Source: Qipengyuania aurantiaca (lineage in GTDB: Bacteria; Pseudomonadota; Alphaproteobacteria; Sphingomonadales; Sphingomonadaceae). Taken from it: a DNA stretch of 64,000 bases. The stretch spans positions 186,001 through 250,000 of the forward strand of contig NZ_CP081295.1 in NCBI RefSeq assembly GCF_019711375.1. Reading direction: 5' to 3'. Below, piece after piece: positions 55,948-62,105 of this stretch (its first letter is position 1; each line of letters begins with the position of its first letter). Made by a program: the position numbers and the translations under genes. Below the pieces are notes generated by a model, which saw only the letters and a program-made list of their open reading frames with translations, was not told the origin of the DNA and did no database searches.

Positions 55948-56799
55948 GTGCAGTTCTGGTTTCGGCATTTCTCGCTGCTGTTGTCTGCGCTGGTAGCGCT
56001 GGACGCGGTTCCGGGCGCAGCACAAGCCGAATTACCTCCCAGACCCGATGGCCCTGTCTATGATGGGGCAGAAATGCTTTCGGCTACGACCGAACAGCAA
56101 CTCGACGAGAGGTTGCGAGCGTATAACGCGCAAACCGGTCACGCCATAATTGTTGCGACGGTGCCATCGCTTGGCGGAGAGCCCATCGAGCCATATGCGA
56201 CACGCCTTTTCTCGACCTGGGGAATCGGCGGTGCAAAGCGCGACACGGGGTTGCTCCTCCTCATAAGTCGCGACGATCGCAAGGTGCGTATCGAGGTTGG
56301 CTATGGCCTTCATCCCTACTTTGGAGGGATAATGGCCGGTAGGGTGATTCGTGAAACGATTACACCTGCCTTCAAGCAAGGCGACTTCGATGGAGGTGTA
56401 ATTCGCGGTGTCGATGCAATCCTCTCCCATTTGGCGAACAGCCCGGAGGATGCCATCGCAATCGAAGAGGCTGCGCAAGCTGCCGAAGCACAGCGTTCAT
56501 CCGAAGGCGGATTCCCCATTGGCGGCTTGATCTGGTTCGCCTTCATTTTTTTCTTCTTTATCCTGCCGATGCTACGAGGCGGACGTCGTCGCAAACGGCG
56601 CTATCGCCGTGGTCCTTGGGGCGACACCGCGCGTGACATCATCCTGTGGGAGGCCGGCAAGGCCATAGCGCGAGGTATCGATGACCGATCCGGCGGTGGA
56701 TGGGGCGGCGGAGGTTTTGGAGGCGGAGGCGGAGGCGGGGGCTTCGGAGGCTTCGGCGGCGGGATGTCCGGTGGCGGCGGCGCTTCGGGGGGCTGGTAA
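55948..56799 (+). CDS. Exported TPM-domain protein with Gly-rich tail (283 aa)
   Basis: GTG start, signal ending near AAQAELPP. A TPM domain (about residues 35-160, with VYDGAEMLSATTEQQLDERL and RKVRIEVGYGLHPYFG) is followed by one membrane span (IWFAFIFFFFILPML), a basic stretch (RGGRRRKRRYRR) and a tail with a long glycine run. This is the YgcG/TPM layout found beside lemA. The TPM domain would be periplasmic. Low-complexity tails like this are normal in the family. Adjacent to the next TPM gene with no gap. Confidence 0.9.
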   Translation: MQFWFRHFSLLLSALVALDAVPGAAQAELPPRPDGPVYDGAEMLSATTEQQLDERLRAYNAQTGHAIIVATVPSLGGEPIEPYATRLFSTWGIGGAKRDTGLLLLISRDDRKVRIEVGYGLHPYFGGIMAGRVIRETITPAFKQGDFDGGVIRGVDAILSHLANSPEDAIAIEEAAQAAEAQRSSEGGFPIGGLIWFAFIFFFFILPMLRGGRRRKRRYRRGPWGDTARDIILWEAGKAIARGIDDRSGGGWGGGGFGGGGGGGGFGGFGGGMSGGGGASGGW

Positions 56800-57474
56800 A
56801 TGGCATATCTAAGCGAAAAAGAGCACGCCATCGTCTCGCAGGCGGTGGCCAATGCGGAAGAGCATACCAGCGGCGAGATCGTCACCGTTCTGGCCGACCG
56901 GTCCGACGGCTACACCGATGTCGCCCTGTGGTGGGCCATCGGGGTGAGCTTCACCGCCATGAGCGTGCTGGCCGCCTTTCCCGACTTCTTCCTCGCCAAG
57001 ATCGACGCTCTGCGCGGCGGGTGGGCGAGCGAGTGGACGCAAGGCGAGTTCGTCACGCTGGTGTTGCTGGTCGGCCTGGTCAAATTCCTCGCCATGCTGG
57101 CGATCCAGCTGTGGCAGCCTCTCAAGTTCCGCATGATCCCCTCGCCCGTCACAGAACTTCGCGTGCGGGAAGAGGCCGTGCGCCACTTCAAGGTAGGCGC
57201 CGAAGGGCGCACGCACGGGCGAACCGGCGTGCTTCTCTATCTCTCCATGCGCGAACACCGCGCCGAGATCGTAGCCGACGATTCCATCGCGGGGCTCGTC
57301 CATGCCGAAATCTGGGGCGAGGCGATGGTTGACATGCTCGCCCATGTCAGCCGAGGGCGTATCGCCGAGGGCCTTGCGGCCGGGGTCGAGGATGTCGGCA
57401 AGGTCCTGGCCGAGCATTTCCCGCGCGGCGACCATGACGACAACGAACTTCCCGACCGCCTTATCGAGGTCTGA
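56800..57474 (+). CDS. TPM-domain membrane protein (224 aa)
   Basis: Second TPM-type protein: MAYLSEKEHAIVSQAVANAE, EEHTSGEIVTVLADRSDGY, and the C-terminal HRAEIVADDSIAGLVHAEIW. Between them are two hydrophobic spans (ALWWAIGVSFTAMSVLAAF and FVTLVLLVGLVKFLAMLAI). The ATG directly follows the previous stop. It probably works with the exported TPM protein and LemA at the inner membrane, but the function is unknown. Confidence 0.87.
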   Translation: MAYLSEKEHAIVSQAVANAEEHTSGEIVTVLADRSDGYTDVALWWAIGVSFTAMSVLAAFPDFFLAKIDALRGGWASEWTQGEFVTLVLLVGLVKFLAMLAIQLWQPLKFRMIPSPVTELRVREEAVRHFKVGAEGRTHGRTGVLLYLSMREHRAEIVADDSIAGLVHAEIWGEAMVDMLAHVSRGRIAEGLAAGVEDVGKVLAEHFPRGDHDDNELPDRLIEV

Positions 57475-57475
57475 C

Positions 57476-58021
57476 ATGAGCGCATCCGACCACGAGCTGC
57501 CCGAAGAGATCGTCTGGCAGGGCAAGTTCGTCACCGCGAAGAAGCGGGGCCGCTGGGAATATGTTTCGCGCAGCCGCGGCATCCGCGCTGCCGTGATCCT
57601 CGCCGTGGACGAGGACGACCACGTGCTGCTGGTCGAGCAATACCGCATCCCGCTGGGCCGCACTTGCATCGAGCTACCCGCAGGCCTTGTCGGCGATGAC
57701 GACGGCGGCGAAGACGAGGACCCGCTTGTCGCGGCGGGCCGCGAGCTGGAAGAAGAGACCGGCTACCGCGCTGCGCAGCTCGAGGACATGGGGCATTTCT
57801 ATTCCTCACCCGGCATGGTCAGCGAAAGCTTTACCCTCGTGCGGGCGCGCGGCCTGACACGCGTCGGCGACGGCGGCGGGGTGGAGGGCGAAAACATCAC
57901 GGTCCACCATGTGGCCCGCTCCGCCCTGCCCGCTTTCCTCGACGCCAAGCGCAAGGAAGGTTGCGGCGTGGACGTGCGTATGCTCCTGCTGCTGGGACAG
58001 GATATGATCGAAGGAGAGTGA
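57476..58021 (+). CDS. NUDIX hydrolase, ADP-ribose pyrophosphatase-like (181 aa)
   Basis: NUDIX box: GLVGDDDGGEDEDPLVAAGRELEEETGY with the core REL-EE-TG and an unusually long acidic insert ahead of it. The upstream LLVEQYRIPLGRTCIELPAG is the ADP-ribose-type substrate helix region. The likely action is removal of ADP-ribose or related sugar nucleotides. It starts 1 nt after the TPM gene stop and is followed 2 nt later by an SDR gene, so transcription with them is likely. Confidence 0.88.
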   Translation: MSASDHELPEEIVWQGKFVTAKKRGRWEYVSRSRGIRAAVILAVDEDDHVLLVEQYRIPLGRTCIELPAGLVGDDDGGEDEDPLVAAGRELEEETGYRAAQLEDMGHFYSSPGMVSESFTLVRARGLTRVGDGGGVEGENITVHHVARSALPAFLDAKRKEGCGVDVRMLLLLGQDMIEGE

Positions 58022-58023
58022 GC

Positions 58024-58818
58024 ATGGCCGAGGCACGCACGGGGCGCTGCGAGGGGAAATTGGCGCTGGTCACAGGCGCAGCGCAGGGGCTCGGGAGGGC
58101 GCACGCACGGCGGCTCGCCGAAGAGGGTGCGCGCGTTCTTTGCACCGATGTGAACGGAGACGGCGCGGCCGAGAGCGCGGCCCTCATCAACGAGGCGCTG
58201 GGCGACGGGACAGCCTATGCGATCGCGCACGATGTGACCGATCCGCAAGCCTGGGAAGCCGCTGTCGACGCCGCGCGCGAGCATCTGGGCGGCCTCAACG
58301 TGCTGGTCAACAACGCCGGCATCGGCGTCGCCGGCAATATCGAGACCTGCGATTTCGACGACTGGAAGCGCTGCTTCTCGGTCAATGTGGATTCGATCTT
58401 CCACGGCTGCCAGAAGGCCCTGCCGCTGATGCGCGAGCACGCGCCCGGATCGATCGTCAACATTTCCAGCATTGCGGGACTGATCGCTTCCGACACCATG
58501 CCCGCCTACAATTCCAGCAAGGCGGCGGTGTGGATGCTGTCGAAATCCATCGCGCTGCACTGCGCGAAGAACAACATGGATATCCGCTGCAATTCGGTGC
58601 ACCCGACCTTCGTAGACACGCCGATCCTCGATGGGACCGCGCGGGCGCATAATCTCGACAAGGATGTGCTGATGGGCAAACTCGCCCGGCAGATCCCCCT
58701 TCGCAAGGTCGGGGAGCCGGACGATATCGCCAACGCTGTGGTTTATCTCGCCAGCGACGAGAGCAAGTTCATGACCGGTGCGGAGCTGAAGCTCGACGGC
58801 GGTATCTCGGCCATGTGA
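58024..58818 (+). CDS. SDR-family oxidoreductase (264 aa)
   Basis: Classical short-chain dehydrogenase: TGAAQGLG (about residues 17-24), NNAG (about 95-98), catalytic Ser in NISSIAG, Tyr and Lys in PAYNSSKAA. The C-terminal GEPDDIANAVVYLASDESKFMTGAELKLDGG is typical. GGAG lies before the ATG. The NAD preference is suggested by CTDVNGDG (Asp after the second strand). The substrate is unknown; similarity is to steroid or cyclohexanol dehydrogenases. Confidence 0.88.
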   Translation: MAEARTGRCEGKLALVTGAAQGLGRAHARRLAEEGARVLCTDVNGDGAAESAALINEALGDGTAYAIAHDVTDPQAWEAAVDAAREHLGGLNVLVNNAGIGVAGNIETCDFDDWKRCFSVNVDSIFHGCQKALPLMREHAPGSIVNISSIAGLIASDTMPAYNSSKAAVWMLSKSIALHCAKNNMDIRCNSVHPTFVDTPILDGTARAHNLDKDVLMGKLARQIPLRKVGEPDDIANAVVYLASDESKFMTGAELKLDGGISAM

Positions 58819-58823
58819 AATTT

Positions 58824-58849
58824 GGGACGCGGTATTGCCCCCGCGTCCC
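58824..58849. terminator. Bidirectional stem-loop between convergent SDR and pspC genes
   Basis: 9-bp perfect stem GGGACGCGG / CCGCGTCCC with an 8-nt loop, lying 5 nt after the SDR stop and 3 nt beyond the pspC stop. No strong T-run on either strand, but placement between two convergent ends suggests a shared end signal. Confidence 0.5.
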
Positions 58850-58852
58850 GGG

Positions 58853-59074
58853 TCAATCGGCGATCAGCGCGATGCCGAGATAGACAAGGATGAAGCTGCC
58901 GAAGCCGAGCAGAGTGCCGAGGACGAAGCCGACGCGAACCAGCGTGGTGTCGATCCCGAAGTAGCGGCCGATCCCGGAGCATACCCCAGCCAATTTGCCG
59001 TTCTGCCGGTCGAGGCGAAACTTGCGGCTGGGGCTGACAGCGTGGTCGCTGTCGCGATACTTCAACTGGCTCAT
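58853..59074 (-). CDS. pspC: PspC-domain membrane protein (73 aa)
   Basis: Phage-shock-type PspC protein: KFRLDRQNGKLAGVCSGIGRYFGIDTTLVRVGFVLG, with the GVCxGIGxYFGID signature, then a span (TLLGFGSFILVYLGIALIAD). PspC senses or relays envelope stress in the Psp system. The ATG overlaps the stop of an upstream 39-residue gene by 4 nt (ATGA). No pspA, pspB or pspF is next to it. The promoter of the group is sigma-54-like, matching the known control of psp genes. Confidence 0.9.
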   Translation of the reverse strand: MSQLKYRDSDHAVSPSRKFRLDRQNGKLAGVCSGIGRYFGIDTTLVRVGFVLGTLLGFGSFILVYLGIALIAD

Positions 59075-59190
59075 GCGAGAACTCCATTGGGCGAGGCCGG
59101 GACGATGGCCGTGGCGAAGAAGACCGCCGAGACGGCGAGCGAGAAGACGGCAGCGAGAAGCTTTCCGCCGGATTTGTCGATGTCGAACAT
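59071..59190 (-). CDS. Tiny membrane protein 2 (39 aa), paralogue of the upstream gene
   Basis: Begins MFDIDKSGGKLLAAVFSLAV and ends ATAIVPASPNGVLA. A short polar head of about 10 residues leads to one hydrophobic span of about 20 residues and the shared tail AIVPASPxGxxA. Its stop overlaps the pspC start (ATGA), and AAAGGT lies about 9 nt before its ATG. It is clearly related to the next upstream gene. It is too short for default gene finders, so it is probably unannotated in public genomes. Function unknown. Confidence 0.78.
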   Translation of the reverse strand: MFDIDKSGGKLLAAVFSLAVSAVFFATAIVPASPNGVLA

Positions 59191-59227
59191 GATTGCGTTA
59201 CCTTTCGAATACATGGGGTGTCTGGCT

Positions 59228-59347
59228 TCAGGCGATGAGGCCAGCAGGCGAAGCGGGGACGATAGCCATGGCCATCAGCAGAGCCGAAGCGCCGATGGCG
59301 AAGACCGAAGCGAGAGCCTTGTTGTTGGCGAAGTCGAAAGCGAACAT
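59228..59347 (-). CDS. Tiny membrane protein 1 (39 aa), first gene of the pspC operon
   Basis: Begins MFAFDFANNKALASVFAIGA and ends AMAIVPASPAGLIA. It has the same length as its downstream paralogue, and they share MFxxD....K-LA-VF....SA....A-AIVPASPxGxxA. One membrane span is expected (about residues 12-30). AAGGGAT lies about 9 nt before the ATG. The 5' leader from the sigma-54-like promoter would be about 51 nt. Family unknown to me. Confidence 0.78.
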   Translation of the reverse strand: MFAFDFANNKALASVFAIGASALLMAMAIVPASPAGLIA

Positions 59348-59408
59348 TGTCGTAAATCCCTTAGTTTCTAATCACTCCGCCAAACCATCCAGCGGACACC
59401 AACCACAT

Positions 59409-59424
59409 TGCAACGGGTGTGCCA
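59409..59424 (-). promoter_or_regulatory. Sigma-54-type promoter for the tiny-protein/pspC operon
   Basis: On the reverse strand TGGCACACCCGTTGCA matches the -24/-12 consensus TGGCAC-N5-TTGCA at every defined position with the exact spacing. Transcription is expected near 59398. The invariant GG and GC doublets are present. It is 62 nt before the first ATG and reads toward it. Sigma-54 promoters need an activator; PspF is the known one for psp genes. Confidence 0.8.
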
Positions 59425-59435
59425 AACTCGAGAAA

Positions 59436-59451
59436 TGGCGGAAACCCGCCA
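59436..59451. promoter_or_regulatory. Inverted repeat just upstream of the sigma-54-type promoter
   Basis: Perfect 6-bp arms TGGCGG / CCGCCA around AAAC, at roughly -38 to -53 relative to the predicted start. Activator sites are normally further upstream (-80 to -150), so a second regulator or a chance repeat is possible. The AT-rich sequence beyond (about 59452-59525) could hold an IHF site and the activator site; I could not define them. Confidence 0.35.
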
Positions 59452-59577
59452 GTTTTTGATTAACGGCACTGCCCGAGATTGTTCATCAATCCGAAAGGTT
59501 GGGAAATTTCACCACATTTTAGACTCAGCGTTTCGACTGGTGGGCTGCGCGGCTCCGCGCTAGGGCTGCAGCACCCC

Positions 59578-60657
59578 ATGCTCGACCGCATTTCCCTCAC
59601 CCGTTTCCGCAATCACGAGGCGACCGAACTGGGCGCAACGGCCCGCTTCAACCTGCTGGTGGGGGAGAACGGCGCGGGCAAGACCAATGTGCTCGAGGCG
59701 CTCTCGCTGCTTGCGCCCGGACGCGGCCTGCGCCGCGCCAATCTTGCCGATATCGTGCAGCACGGCGTGGACGAAGGGTTCGGCGTCGGCGCCAGCCTTC
59801 TGGTCGACGAGGGAGAGCCGGTCCGGCTCGCGACCTATTCCGAAAGCGCCCAGCCCTCGCGCCGCCGTGTGCGCATCAACGGCGCGGACGCTTCCGCCTC
59901 GGCGCTGGGCGAATGGATTGCGCTGACTTGGCTCACCCCGGCGATGGACGGGCTCTTCACCGGCCCTGCCGCCGACCGCCGCCGTTTTATCGACCGCATG
60001 GCGCTGGCGCTCGATCCTGCCCATGCCCAGCACGCGGCGCGTTACGAGGGTGCCTTGCGCGAGCGCAACCGCCTGCTGTCGGACGATCGCCCGCCCGAAA
60101 GCGCCTGGCTCGATGCGATCGAGGCGCAAATGGTGGAGCATGGCGGACGCCTCATCGCGGGACGCGCCGCGTTGGTGGATACGTTAATGGCGCGCATCGC
60201 CCATATGCCGAGCGAGCCCTTCGCCCGCCCTGCCCTCACCTATGCGCCCGGTGGCGCCGACAGCGCCGAGGCCCTGTCGCAGGCGCTGTTCGAAGGGCGG
60301 CAGCGAGACCGGGCGGCGCAGCGCACGCTGGTCGGTCCCCATCGCGACGAGTTGGAAGTCATCCACGCGGCCAAGCGCGTGCCCGCCGCCCAAAGCTCGA
60401 CTGGCGAGCAGAAGGCCATGCTGGTGGCGATTACCCTCGCCCACGCCGGGCTGGCCGCACAGGGCCGCGCTGGCATCCTCCTGCTGGATGAGGTGGCCGC
60501 GCATCTCGATCCGGTGCGCCGCGCCGCGCTGTTCGACCAGCTGGCCGCCAGCGGTGCGCAGGTCTGGATGACGGGCACCGAAATCGCCCCCTTCGACAGC
60601 ATCGCGGACCAGGCGGCGGTATGGAAAGTTAACGGCGGACGCGCGATCCGCGCCTGA
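59578..60657 (+). CDS. recF: DNA replication and repair protein RecF
   Basis: SMC-like ATPase that loads RecA at gaps via RecO/RecR. 359 residues: Walker A GENGAGKT (29-36), signature STGEQKAML and Walker B ILLLDEVAAHLD. The start MLDRISLTRFRNHEATEL is the normal RecF start. It is not in the common dnaA-dnaN-recF cluster here. It ends directly against the convergent esterase gene. Confidence 0.95.
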   Translation: MLDRISLTRFRNHEATELGATARFNLLVGENGAGKTNVLEALSLLAPGRGLRRANLADIVQHGVDEGFGVGASLLVDEGEPVRLATYSESAQPSRRRVRINGADASASALGEWIALTWLTPAMDGLFTGPAADRRRFIDRMALALDPAHAQHAARYEGALRERNRLLSDDRPPESAWLDAIEAQMVEHGGRLIAGRAALVDTLMARIAHMPSEPFARPALTYAPGGADSAEALSQALFEGRQRDRAAQRTLVGPHRDELEVIHAAKRVPAAQSSTGEQKAMLVAITLAHAGLAAQGRAGILLLDEVAAHLDPVRRAALFDQLAASGAQVWMTGTEIAPFDSIADQAAVWKVNGGRAIRA

Positions 60658-61356
60658 TCACCCTTCCGGCAGCGCGGCCTGCACCTCGTCCAGCGTATCG
60701 GCCACGAGGATATCGACCCCCTCGGCGGTAGGGTGAATGCGATCCTCGAGGAAGAGCTCGGGCGACTGGTAGATGCTCTCGAGCCAGAACGGGATTAGCC
60801 CGACGCCGTATTCCTTGGCCAGATCGCCGTAGATCGCATCGAAGCTCTGCTGGTAATCGGGCCCGTAATTGGGCGGCGCGCGCATGCCCATCAGCAACAC
60901 GGGAAGCTCCCGGCGCTGCAATTCGTCCAGCATGGCCTCGAAATTGGCGCGCGTTTCTTCCGGCGACAGGCCGCGCAGCATGTCGTTTCCGCCCAGTTCG
61001 AGCAGGACGAGGTCGGGCTTGGTGGGCAGGCGGTCGAGCACGAAGCCGAGCCGCTGGCGGCCCGCCGCGCTGGTGTCGCCCGAAACCCCCGCATCGATCA
61101 CCCGGGCGTTGATGCCCTCCTGCCGCAAGGCCCGCTCCAGCCGCTCGGGATAGCCCTCGTGCTCGGCAAGGTTGTAGCCTGCAAAGAGGCTGTCGCCCAC
61201 CGCGAGGATACGCCGTTCGACGCCTTCGACCTCGATATCGGCCGGAGCGGCGGCCTCGCTGGCCTCGGCTTGCGGGGGCGACGCCTCCTGCGCCTCGTTG
61301 CCGCAAGCGGCGAGGCTGAGGGCGAGCAGCGGCATCGACAAACTACTTAGGCGCAT
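60658..61356 (-). CDS. TesA-type SGNH arylesterase/lysophospholipase lipoprotein (232 aa)
   Basis: SGNH hydrolase. Lipobox LAAC (Cys18) in MRLSSLSMPLLALSLAAC, then the GDS block LAVGDSLFAGYN (catalytic Ser55), the oxyanion residues in VSGDTS and LGGNDMLRG, and the Asp-His pair in DRIHPTAEG. Resembles E. coli TesA, but with a lipoprotein signal. AAGGAAGT lies 9 nt before the ATG. Divergent from the YbbA-like ABC gene; the tesA-ybbA-ybbP arrangement is conserved in proteobacteria. Confidence 0.92.
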   Translation of the reverse strand: MRLSSLSMPLLALSLAACGNEAQEASPPQAEASEAAAPADIEVEGVERRILAVGDSLFAGYNLAEHEGYPERLERALRQEGINARVIDAGVSGDTSAAGRQRLGFVLDRLPTKPDLVLLELGGNDMLRGLSPEETRANFEAMLDELQRRELPVLLMGMRAPPNYGPDYQQSFDAIYGDLAKEYGVGLIPFWLESIYQSPELFLEDRIHPTAEGVDILVADTLDEVQAALPEG

Positions 61357-61403
61357 CGGCGGACTTCCTTGTGCGTTTTTCCGCCTTCTGCCATCGCAGC
61401 CGC

Positions 61404-62105
61404 GTGACGACTTCTCAAGACGCGATTTCCGCAACCGACCTGCGCCTCACGCTGGGTTCCGCCGAAGCACCGGTGGAAATCCTAAAGGGCCTCGACCTCA
61501 CCATCGGCAAGGGCGAGACGGTCGCCCTGCTCGGCCCTTCGGGATCCGGCAAGAGCTCGCTCATGGCGGTGCTCTCCGGCCTCGAACGCGCCACCGGCGG
61601 CAGCCTTCGCGTGGCGGGACAGGATTTTGCCGCGCTGAATGAGGACGAACTCGCTCGCGCGCGCCGTGGCCGCATCGGCATCGTCCTTCAAGCCTTCCAC
61701 CTGCTGCCCACCATGACCGCGCTCGAGAACGTGGCCACCCCGATGGAATTGGCAGGCGAGGAAGATGCGCAGGTGCGCGCCAAGGCCGAACTGGAGGCCG
61801 TCGGCCTCGGCCACCGGCTGGACCATTACCCGCAGCAGCTTTCGGGAGGCGAGCAGCAACGCGTGGCCATCGCCCGCGCCATCGCGCCGCGCCCCGACCT
61901 CATCTTCGCCGACGAGCCGACCGGCAATCTCGACGCCGCAACCGGGCACGAGATCGTGGAATTGCTCTTCAACCGGCGCGCGGAAACCGGCGCGACGCTG
62001 CTTGTCATCACTCATGATCCCGAACTCGCCGAGCATTGCGAGCGCGTGCTGACGCTTGGCGACGGACGCATCGCCAGCGACACCGCGCAAGCGCCCGCCG
62101 CATGA
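61404..62105 (+). CDS. ABC transporter ATP-binding protein, YbbA-like (233 aa)
   Basis: LolD/MacB-type ATPase. Walker A GPSGSGKS (about 44-51), Q-loop in [12 protein letters not shown], signature LSGGEQQR, Walker [13 protein letters not shown]. The GTG at 61404 ([17 protein letters not shown]) gives the usual family N-terminus; a GTG at 61371 would add 11 unrelated residues. Coupled to the permease by a 4-nt overlap. It probably moves lipids or hydrophobic compounds across the envelope, judging from homologues. Confidence 0.9.
   Translation: MTTSQDAISATDLRLTLGSAEAPVEILKGLDLTIGKGETVALLGPSGSGKSSLMAVLSGLERATGGSLRVAGQDFAALNEDELARARRGRIGIVLQAFHLLPTMTALENVATPMELAGEEDAQVRAKAELEAVGLGHRLDHYPQQLSGGEQQRVAIARAIAPRPDLIFADEPTGNLDAATGHEIVELLFNRRAETGATLLVITHDPELAEHCERVLTLGDGRIASDTAQAPAA

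Noticed and set aside
56690..56799. A GGC/GGT/GGA run resembling a simple-sequence repeat
   Set aside because: It encodes the glycine-rich tail usual for exported TPM proteins of this layout.
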